A model generated the notes under the pieces. The model ran no database searches. It was not told the origin of the DNA and worked only from the letters and a program-made list of their open reading frames with translations. Shown in pieces: positions 55,073 through 64,000 of a DNA stretch of 64,000 nucleotides (the stretch's first letter is position 1; each line of letters begins with the position of its first letter). Source of the DNA: Maratus speciosus (lineage: Eukaryota; Arthropoda; Arachnida; Araneae; Salticidae); the NCBI GenBank assembly GCA_963932465.1, contig OZ010792.1, positions 279,355,836-279,419,835 on the forward strand, read 5' to 3'. A program made the translations under genes and the position numbers.

Positions 55073-58000
55073 TAATTGCCGAAACGTCAGTGAAGGCTTA
55101 CTGTGGAGACACGAAAAGTTTTGGTTTCCGTTAGTCTGTCTGTCTGTTAGTCTGTCTGTCTGTTCCGCGATAACTGCCGCAAAAAGCATCCGATCGGCTT
55201 GAAATTCCCTGGGCATGTTGATGAGCTCCCCGGATTTAGCTGTATAGTTTTGGGTTAAATTTGGTTCATTCGTTCGGAATATACAGAACATTTTATTTTG
55301 TGATATAATGCTTTTCTATGGGAAGTCAGACGATTTTCAAATTTTCATTTGTTGAAAGAAATCGCTCATATGAATAATAGATTTAAATGGTAAATTTTGG
55401 ATGCTGAAATTTTTAAATAAGAGTATTAAATTATTCTTATTAGTTTGCAATTTTGTCAAAACATTTGTCAGAGCTTTTAAATTAGGTGTATAACTTATGA
55501 TAGAATTTTATACATGTGTTCGAATAATATAAAACATTTTATTTTATGAATTTACTTATATTTCATTTTTTCTTTTAATCGTTGCGTAGCAACAGCATCT
55601 CATCTAAAAATATCATAAATGTGAAAGTATGTATGGTTTTTTGAAGTCAAATCAAAGCAAAAGGAATGAATTAATGAATGCCTTTGTATAGATATTTGCA
55701 TATAGATTTATTTAAACGCAGAAATGAAAATAGTATTTATATACTATATAGAATAATATTTTCATTTATTTATTCAACTATTTGATTATAAATGAAAAAG
55801 TTCGTTATTTTCATACAGAATAAACTGACATTATTCTGTTAAATTTTATAAACTTTATTGTTGCCAAAAAAAAAAAAAAAATGAATAACAATTTCTCCCA
55901 AAGAGTTAATTTTAATTTGTAAGATTTTCACGTGCAAAAGAAAAATGGAATAAGCAAATAAAAAATAAAAAAAAGGATATATAGGACTGGAATGAATACA
56001 TATTGTGAGAATTCGACGATATCTCACATTGAAACTCTCAAAATACAAGGCAAAAGCCAGCATAAGGGAAGCTAATGTATTTTCACCTAGCCTCCAAATT
56101 TCTTCAGAGTCCTAGAAAATGTCGCCAGAGATGAAACAAATACCTCAATTTCTATCAATCTTCGCAGATGACACTAGGGTGAAAGGGACTCTTTTATCTA
56201 GCGAGAGAAATATTCTTTTGATGTTCACGAGGGCCTCGTTCCCGTGGGAAAGTAGAAAGTGAAACCAGAGATGAAGCCGGACGTGAAGTTCCTGACGGCA
56301 GCCTATAGAGAAAGGGCTGGCCTATGAGATCATGGCCCATGGATGGTGAGTGGCTAATGGGAGTGGCTTTGGTCCTGGACGGAAAAACGAAACTGATAAA
56401 AGAGGATGCGAGAGCATTCTCGGGAGCTTAATTTTCCCTTCTGTTGAAGTTGAGACTTCAAGGTGTTTCTGGTCGTGCAGAGTGGAAATCTCTCACGAGT
56501 CGACGGTTTCGGGGCATACTCCGAAGCACAGAAAAGCGAAAGCCAGGTGTGGCTGTTAAGATATCTCCATTACGGGGTTGAAGATCGGAGGTTTCTAAAC
56601 CTCGGTCGAACACCTACAAAAGTGCGACATTCCTGTCGAGCATCGCGAGCTCTATCTTCGAAAATAGTGGACATTGGATAAGTAAGAGACTGGCTACACT
56701 GAAAGCGATCTATTATTCGAGGACTGTACTTGATTCTATAAACATATTATCGTCAGCTGAACTCGAACCCTTATATGAAAAATGTTGTAATTATGAATTA
56801 TTTAATCAAGAAATTCTTATTTAACTGTTTGTGAAACAATAAAATATTTTTTCGATATTGATAAGACTAGGCCGTTGAAGTTGCCCGCTACCACACCACC
56901 TTACGACATCGGCTCCGTTACAATATAAACATTTCACACCAAATACCACCTAAAATAGTTTTTGTAGCAGTATTTTCCCAGCACTGCGAAGAAAGATTCC
57001 TCGATTTACACGATTTTACTTGGCCTTCCTTTTCTCATTCTTTGCGATTTCATTTTCGCAATTGCGTGCATTAATTGGCACAAAATTTTACATTTTTATG
57101 ACTGAGATATATGTAAGGCCATACAAATAAGAAATTCCGTATTGTCTCCTATAAAATGTGATAAAGTGTTGGTTAATCATATATGTTTTTATTAAGAGGA
57201 GCAGAGCTGCCAAGCCTCCGGCGTTCTGGATACCAGTATTTTAATACAGAAAATGTTACTTTATTTAATTGAAACATTTGCGCGATTTAAAAGAACATTT
57301 TCTCTAAGATAATAGTGATGTGCAAAAAGCTTGAGACTTGGTATGTCTGGTGGGGAGTGAAATGTTTTACTTAATGCATTTATCTCTATTTTAATGCTAC
57401 GTGAACAACGTCCGTGTAACAGCTTGTAGAGTGTAAAATAAATTAAATTATTAAAATAATCCTTATTATGAAAAATGAAACAGAAAGTCCGGCTAAGGGA
57501 AATGAAATGTTAGTTAACCTTTCGTAATTTGACCTGAACATAGGTTTGCGTCAAATTTCATTGGTATTTGTAACATCACGATTTTAAATTAAATGTAGAT
57601 ACTATTAAAAGAAAATCACAAAAAATACTTAAAGGCGCCAAATCATGTTTATCTATTTAACGATGATGAATTATTAACTGTTAGGTTTAGAAGCCCCCTT
57701 ACTTTAGGGTGATTTTAGTAAGTTAATGCTATCGAGTACATTTTTTGATATTTAGATTAGATCTTAGATATAAATATTGCAGAATGGTAATCAAAATTAT
57801 TTTTTTATAAACAAAATTTATAAAGGTATTAGATTTCTAAATTAGATGTTTCAGCTTACATTTCCAAAAGTTCTTTATCCATTAGATACAGGTATTTGTG
57901 GTTAGCAGGCAAGTAAATACTGCTGTATGGATATTAGGATAACGTAAAATGCTTGACCTAATTATTGCTTATCCTTATAAATCGCAGTGTAAAAAAAAAT

Positions 58001-58356
58001 CTAAGATATAGGGTAATCATTAACTCAATCAGTAGAAAATTACAAATGCAAAATAAATTACACAACGGGGGGTTCAGGGGGCGCCCCCTGAAGAAATTTG
58101 CTTTATTATATAAAAATTACTAGAATAAGTAGCTCGTGAGAATTTCAGAATATCCTTACATAACAACGTGTTTAATTTAACGCTTTTAATGTCTGAAACC
58201 ATCGAAATATTTTTTTCCTTTTATAAATGTTTGTGTAATTTAAATAGTTTAAATTTTGTTTTTGTAGAAAGATTAATATTACGCAAAGTTTGATAAAAAC
58301 AATGAGTTGCAGAAATGGCGTTGAGGCTCTTGATCTGCAGATTTACTAGTTAGGAA
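55073..58356 (-). mobile_element. Family E3 copy 3 (inverted), broken up by other insertions
   Basis: Minus-strand order: ACTAGTAAATCTGCAGATCA near 58356, then AGGGGGCGCCCCCT (58075-58088), then, after interruptions including the candidate solo LTR at 56004-56922, the tail ending CTTCACTGACGTTTCGGCAA at 55073. The stretch 56927-57950 has no clear match and may be another insertion or unique sequence; a half MITE (CCAGTATTTTAATACAG) is near 57230. Confidence 0.6.
56004..56922 (+). mobile_element. Candidate solo LTR, 919 bp
   Basis: A block with much higher GC than its surroundings starts TGTGAGAATTCGACG and ends GACATCGGCTCCGTTACA. Both sides carry ATAT (56000-56003, 56923-56926), fitting a 4-bp target duplication of a Ty3/gypsy-type element. 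AATAAA occurs near 56840, followed by a T-rich stretch. It has no long frame. Orientation is assumed from AATAAA. ATAT duplication by chance in AT-rich DNA is a real concern. Confidence 0.5.
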
Positions 58357-58680
58357 ATTTCATCATCCTTAATTTAGCATTTAAATCCTTCAATCATATG
58401 AGCCATTTCTTTTCAACAAATAAAAATGGAAAAATCGTCTGAATTGCTATAGGAAAGCATTAAGTCGCAAAATAAAATGTTCTATATATTCCGAACGAAT
58501 GAACCAAATTTAACCAAAAACTATACAGCTAAATCCGGGGTTATCACCAACATGCATCCTTAATTTTAAGATAATCGGATGCTTTTTACGGCAGTTATCG
58601 CGGAACAGACAGACAGACTAACAGAAACCAAAACTTTTCGTGTCTCCACAGTAAGCCTTCACTGACGTTTCGGCAATTAG
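58357..58680 (+). mobile_element. Family E3 tail fragment, copy 4
   Basis: Only the last 320 bp of the family: ATGAGCCATTTCTTTTCAAC, CCGAACGAATGAACCAAATT and CAGACAGACAGACTAACAG, up to CTTCACTGACGTTTCGGCAA. It abuts the inverted copy 3 at ACTAGT. Confidence 0.7.
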
Positions 58681-58914
58681 AAAAAAAATCTAGACATAAA
58701 ATATTTTGGATTTTCGTCAGTAATTATGTTAGTTTACAAGTTAGATAAAATACATATAAATTTTCATGAAAAAAAAAATCCTAAACGTAATTGTATATTT
58801 TTTCCGAAAATAAAAAAAAATTCAAATTTGCAGCAATTCAAAGTGTCAAATATATATCAAATTTAAATCAAATTGTAAAGTGTTAAAATATAAAATTAAT
58901 TAAAAAAGAAAAAA

Positions 58915-58990
58915 AAAGGCAAGAGGTAGCATCGAACTCGGGCCGTACGGGTGGCGTGCGAGCCTTCTGCGTCCACACCACGAAAGACAC
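58915..58990 (-). repeat. tRNA-like SINE head, degenerate
   Basis: On the minus strand GTGGTGTGGACGCAGAAGGC then CCCGAGTTCGATGCTACC resemble pol III A and B boxes at tRNA-like spacing in a GC-rich island. The acceptor ends do not pair, so a working tRNA is unlikely. Confidence 0.35.
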
Positions 58991-59595
58991 ATTGAGAGCT
59001 GCAAACTAATGGGTATTTGAAACGTATGGTAAACCTCGGCATCTAATTTCTGAAAATCTAAGGCCCATTTGAAGAAATCCTTTCACAAGAATAATTAGAG
59101 ATAAGAACTCTAAAACATACTTTAAATTAATCAAAATCGGTGAGAATCATGTTTGATGGTCCCCTGGTTAATATAGATCCAAATAATAGGTGTACTTTTT
59201 TTACACGGTCTGCTCGTTAAACATTCCACAAACAAGTACGAGAGATAATCTCTTAGCGATGACACAAAGGTATTGTATTTTCATCTGAATGGTCTTGACA
59301 ATAGAGACGTAAAGGATTATGTCGTCTATTGATTTATTTGCATTCCATATTGATTTTTTTACATTCATTTAAGGAATTCGTTTTCGACACTCGCGCGCGA
59401 GCAACGGATTATAGCAAAAAAATAATAAATGGCGGCCGCAGCGTTTTGCTGTTTCCAACTTTTGTTCAGGAACGTTTCAGATAAGAAAACCAGAATTTCA
59501 CAGGAAAGAGCTAAATTATTCTGAAAACCTGAGAAAAGGCGAAACGTTCCTGGATTTTACATGGAACGTTACCTTTTTTTTTTTTTTACAGTGTA

Positions 59596-60539
59596 TGCAA
59601 AAGCATTTTGGTTATCGTTAGCGCATATGCTGAGTTAAAAATTATTTCACACAAGTGCTCATATCGTCGGTATCATCTCAAACTATACAATGTGAAAATA
59701 GCCACTTTTCAGGAGGGCAAAAAAACTGTTTTAATTGTGGGTTCAAAATCAGCGCCAAGCAGCAGTAAACAATTATTATATTTTCCGGGTACTGTTTTAT
59801 ATCCTATTTATGCATGCTACTGAGATAAATCATTTGAATAACTTTATTCACCAAAAAATCACATTGGATAGTTTTATATGGTATGCTTACTTGTACGTTT
59901 CCAGCTTCGTTGAACTTTTTTAGTTTCAAAGTATCCAATATGCCACATTGGACAGTTTGACTTGTAAAAATTTTGTGCTTTTCCCAGGTTCGGCATCCTA
60001 TAGTAGCGACTATGCCATATTGTATAGTTTGACTTGTAAAAATTTTGTGCTTTTCCCTGACGCGCCGTTTCATACTAGCAAATGTGTTGTATTCAATAGT
60101 TTAATTTGTAAAAAGTTTGGTATTTACATATTCAATATAAAACTCTTAAGAATTTTCTTTAATAATTTTAATAACGAATATACAGTAAATTAATAAAGAA
60201 AAAAGCTTATTTTTAAACATTCTGTTAATTTTATAAAATATAAGAAAACAAAAATATCTCAAATAATGGGGTGGGCAACAACAGTTACTTCATACCCGTA
60301 ATTATAAATATTCGCGCTATTTATTCTAAGAAACTGATGGGCATCTTTCAACCGCTATTTTCGAGTAGAAACCTTAGATTTATTTAATCTCCAATTAAAA
60401 AAATTGGAACAAATGACTTTGAAGAAAATTTGGAAGAAATTTATAATAGGCTCTTTTAATATAATAATTGCAAAAGTGCTCCCGAACGTGGGAAATGAGA
60501 AAGGGAAAATCCCTTTTTTCAAGACCTTCTTGATCATTA
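59596..60539. repeat. TTTGACTTGT repeat patch (copy 1) in AT-rich sequence
   Basis: Between 59860 and 60120 a 60-75 bp unit with ATTGGACAGTTTGACTTGTA then AAAATTTTGTGCTTTTCCC occurs two full times plus partial units. The variant CACATTGGATAGTTT is at 59862. Frames crossing it are repeat artefacts. Confidence 0.7.
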
Positions 60540-62700
60540 AAAAGTTTTTATGACTTTTGGTTTACTTTTCTGTCGTCTCACCGTGCTCTAACTCTCGTAA
60601 ATATACTCGGATTACCATATAAGTTATTTACATTTTTGACGTTTACTATGGCATGTCCGGCATATCATTCATTTACAGGGACATACAAAAGATTTCGCTT
60701 AAAGTGCAGTCTATTAGCGATAATTGCTGGAAATGCGTTTTACATGATGGCATACGTTTTAAAACTGTGTGCATATTACGTGGTATGTATAAATTCTATA
60801 GATTGTATACAGAACTACCTATATAAATTCTATAGATTGTATACAGGACTACCTAAAATAATTCGTTAGTATTACTAAGTGAGATTCTGAACTGCTTAAA
60901 CGTAGTTTTTAAATGTGTTATGCATTTCAAAGCTGAAGTATATTTAGTATATGAGATGTTTATGGAATATAAGTAAAATCATGTACAGATCCACACAAAA
61001 AACTAGAAACATGGACAATTATGGATGATAATTTCTGGAAGTGTCATTTTAGTAGTTTCAAGCGCTATTTAGCTTGCATTAAATTTTTAGCTTATTGTGT
61101 GGCATATATAACAATCTATAAGTAATATACAGGGTTGTGCAAAAGAATTCAGTTATGCTCGTCAATTGGTAGAAATTACAGAATGTGAATTTTCAACCTA
61201 TTATACTTTTTAACACTTTCCAACAAGGTTGAAAAGTGTTTATGAATTCGGTTTGTCTGTCCACGCTCTAACTCACGTAAATATACTCGGATTTTCATGC
61301 AATTGAAAAATATTAATGGTGCTTACAATGGTATGTTTGGTATTGCATATGAAGTGAGTAACAATAATAGTTCATTTACAGGGGCACTCAAACGATTTCC
61401 ATCACATTATGGTATATGGGGGGAAATCGTTTGGAGGGTATTTTAATGACATTACGCTATTTCGAATGTATTAAAACTGATATAAATCACTGAATTTCAT
61501 TACCAGAAGATTACAACAGAATAGGGCATGCATTCATAACATTTGTCGTTCATATACAAGGACACACAAAAGAAATGTGTTACAGTACTGTCTTTGAGCA
61601 ATAATTGCTTTAAGTGCGTTTTTGAATTTCGGTATGCGCTTTTAAATTTAACTATTTTTTGTATGTTGTACAAAAATTCTATACTCTTATACAGGGCTGC
61701 ACAAAAGAATTCACTAAAAAACAATTACCGTCATAGACAGAAAAAGTACTCGAATCAGTTTGTGAAGCCCTGTAAATGATCTATAGTTTTGTATATCATC
61801 TAGATAGTATGCAGCAATTTAGTATAATTAGAAAACGCGTAACGCAATTTACACTTTCATCCTTTAGTAATTTCCGCCTATAAATAGAAATATACTCGAA
61901 CTTCTTGTACAGACCTGTGTATTATCTACAAAGTTTTATACATGTTACGTAATATGGTAAAATTTAATTCAGGCAAAAAATTGTTATAAACACACTTCCA
62001 GAAATTACCAGTCATAACCGGCAATGTTTGCAGTTCATTGCGTAGCCCTACATATAAGGAATTTCTACTAACATATTTTAGTATAGTAAAAAGAAATAAA
62101 AGACCGAAATTGCATACCTGAATTAGAAACTTCTTTTAGGCAATTCACTCCTATACAAATTAATGCTTACAAATTCTTTTGTGTAGCCCTGTATATTATC
62201 TATAAAACTTATACGCACCACGTAATATTCAAATAGTTAAAAACTCATACTATAATTGAAAACGCACTTAAACAACTATCGCCAATAGACAGCAGTGTAA
62301 CCGAATTTTTTTTGTGTGTGTACCTCTAAATTAACAATAACTACCACACATGTCATATAAGCAACTTGTAATGTAAATCAGTTATGGATGTTAATTTCAC
62401 TTTGTTTGGAATATTTTAACATTATTAAAATATGTTTCAAACATTTTTTTTTACTGTAAACCATTATACAAAAAAATTCATTTGTATGAACCTGTAAATA
62501 ATAACAAATTGCTTGCCCATCATATTCTGCATAAAACATGTTTCAATACACTTGATAAATCCATATTAAATTCATTATATTTTAAATACCGTAACAACAT
62601 TAAAAGACACCGCTCTTTTTCCCTATTGAGTGTAATGTAACGGGATTCTTTTGAGAGTCCCTGTAAATGAACTAAAGATTCTCGTATTTCAATAACAATA
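60540..62700. repeat. Satellite-like dispersed repeat, multi-copy field
   Basis: Contains repeated modules in both orientations: GTCCACGCTCTAACTCACG with AAATATACTCGGATT; CATTTACAGGGACATACAAA; GCGATAATTGCTGGAAATGC; TATAGATTGTATACAGGACT. Inverted modules (TTCTTTTGTGTAGCCCTGTA, AAAACGCACTTAAACAACTA) appear from about 61740 onward, so the field is an irregular inverted array. It is the same family as 3990-4730. No gene. Confidence 0.75.
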
Positions 62701-63670
62701 GAAAATATATGCTATAGTAAACGTCAAAAACATACGTCAATTGCGTTACATTTCAATCCATATATAAAACAGTTTTTGTCTTCCTGATAAAAAGACACTA
62801 TTTTCATATTGGATAGTTTGACAAGGAACGGATGCTTAGAAAAAGAAAAATATCCAAACATTTGCGGCAAAGGATCAAATATGCCATATTGGGCAGTTTG
62901 ACATTGTAAATTTGAGAAAAAAGTGCATATTGGATACTTTGAAATAGTCATTATCTAAATTTTTAAGCAAGCTAGAGACATGGTGATTTTAATTAGTACG
63001 TATTATGCACAATACAACAAAAGGATATAAAATATGAAAAATGCATTTTTTCACATTGGATAGTTTGACATGGTAGCGACGATATTTCATCAAATGTTTA
63101 ATACATTTTATTATACTCGTAATTATAGTTTCTTTTACTTAGTCAAATTTCCTGAAACTGGCGTTAAATTTGGTTGAAAACACCTGCATGTTATAAACAA
63201 TAAACATGAGAAAATTTCTTGATTTTTTAAAGAAACCTTTATGTATCGATTTCCATACGCGCTATTCTTAAAAAAATGAGCATAAATGTTGTACAAAATT
63301 CACACAGTAATGTACTACAACTAGAGATAATTTCGAATATTTTATTTTACAGGGTGATTACAAATATTAATTTTCATATTCAATTTGTTGTTGGTCCTCT
63401 AATTGCCCTCATAATTAAACCTTCGCGGAAAAATACAAGGTCAAACATGTTCCTTATATTCCTGAAGTTCCAGAAGGATTTGTCAAGTAATTCTATAGAT
63501 ATTTGAAAAAAAACATCTAAAATCGAAAATTTGTTTTAGTTACATATGCCCTTGGCATTCTGTTATTATATTTTTGCCTAAAAATCAAATTTAACATAAA
63601 TTTAGAACTTGTTTAAAAAGCATTGATGTGAAAACCATGGGCAGGTCCAGCTAAGTGTTTATTTGAACAT
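62701..63670. repeat. TTGGATAGTTTGAC repeat patch (copy 2) and unassigned sequence
   Basis: ATATTGGATAGTTTGACAAG (62803), ATATTGGGCAGTTTGACATT (62885), CATATTGGATACTTTGA (62927) and CACATTGGATAGTTTGACAT (63054) are variants of the motif in 59860-60120. From 63080 to 63670 I see nothing assignable; the frame at 63276-63506 follows an acceptor-like site but matches no family. Confidence 0.65.
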
Positions 63671-63708
63671 GTGTGTGTGTGTGTGTGTGCGTGTGTGTGT
63701 GTGTGTGT
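63671..63708. repeat. GT microsatellite
   Basis: About 19 GT units with one GC interruption. Confidence 0.95.
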
Positions 63709-64000
63709 TTTATGTGATTTCAACATGTAAACAAAAATAAACTGTAGCAGGTGATCATTATCTAGAGATACAAGTTAAATTTTCAAACTCATCCCAATAT
63801 CTCTTGCAGAAATGGTTAAAAAAGGGTTAAAAACTGGTTAAAAAAAAGATATTTCAAATGTATCGAATTTGTGTTATGAGTTGCTGAGAAAATCAAAACA
63901 ATGTGTTTCACTCTTAAAGTGTTGCCATATAAATCTAAAGAAACTTTTCCATGCAGGTGCTGTCATCTAAAACTCACAAATATTAAACATTTCAACACTA
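63709..64000. other. AT-rich end of window, nothing recognised
   Basis: Acceptor-like CAG sites occur at about 63809 and 63956, but the frames after them stop quickly and do not fit the next transporter segment. Confidence 0.45.

Larger units (their letters stand above)
50980..59593. mobile_element. Candidate outer TIR element (TA flanks) expanded by nested insertions
   Basis: The left end CACTGTAAAAAAAATTCCGC then AACGTTCCTGG, and the inverted right end CACTGTAAAAAAAAAAAAGG then TAACGTTCC, lie 8.6 kb apart with TA outside both (50978-50979, 59594-59595). The interior is mostly family E3 copies and other insertions, so the original element was much smaller. The A run makes the end match partly low-complexity. 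Confidence 0.4.

Noticed and set aside
52791..55291. Similar 70-90 codon frames in E3 tails (52791-53012 and 55013-55291 on the other strand)
   Set aside because: They are frames through the same repeat tail, full of GACAGACAGAC words, and carry no domain.
63276..63506. Possible downstream exon after TTTTATTTTACAG
   Set aside because: Phase-0 reading after the acceptor stops within five codons, and the long frame there does not resemble the next SLC5A helix.

Overview
This is strongly AT-rich nuclear DNA from an animal with large introns and a heavy transposon load. The mobile families present (BEL/Pao, Ty3/gypsy of the mag lineage, piggyBac, pogo/Tigger, mariner-type MITEs, Helentron/HINE-like and other hairpin-ended repeats) suggest an arthropod. 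A chelicerate such as a spider is my best guess, but the sequence alone does not prove it.

One host gene is visible. Four short exons on the + strand (4917-5005, 16836-16951, 28110-28177, 34576-34662) join in phase across consensus GT/AG sites. They encode consecutive core segments of an SLC5A sodium/solute symporter closest in style to the multivitamin/monocarboxylate/iodide branch (SLC5A5/6/8/12). The introns are about 11.8 kb, 11.2 kb and 6.4 kb. The exons before and after this block were not found, so the last intron probably runs to the end of the window.

Almost everything else is mobile DNA, much of it nested. In intron 1 (5-17 kb) there is a tRNA-like inverted pair, a 4.7-kb element with 190-bp terminal inverted repeats that contains a piggyBac transposase gene with a spliced leader exon and two internal stops, and a pogo-type element split by a HINE-like element. 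Intron 2 (17-28 kb) holds small MITEs, a second pogo relic and a 6.5-kb BEL/Pao retrotransposon with nearly identical 466-bp LTRs and a CACTG target duplication. Intron 3 holds a 3.9-kb TIR element and GGTGGCCC hairpins. Downstream of the fourth exon come a 4.1-kb Helitron-like element carrying a roughly 300-bp tandem array (35.4-39.6 kb), a mosaic of HINE-like copies and a long-TIR family (39.7-50.9 kb) interrupted by a recent mag-type retrotransposon whose two 63-bp LTRs are identical, a nested block (51-59.6 kb) with a candidate solo LTR and a palindromic MITE, and a satellite-like repeat field (59.8-63.1 kb).

The retroelements and transposases are self-contained units and do not work with the host gene. 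All long reading frames have at least one inactivating change: a stop in the BEL integrase, an in-frame 120-bp insertion plus a frameshift in the mag reverse transcriptase, and two stops in piggyBac. I found no CRISPR array, rRNA, operon or convincing novel multi-gene system.
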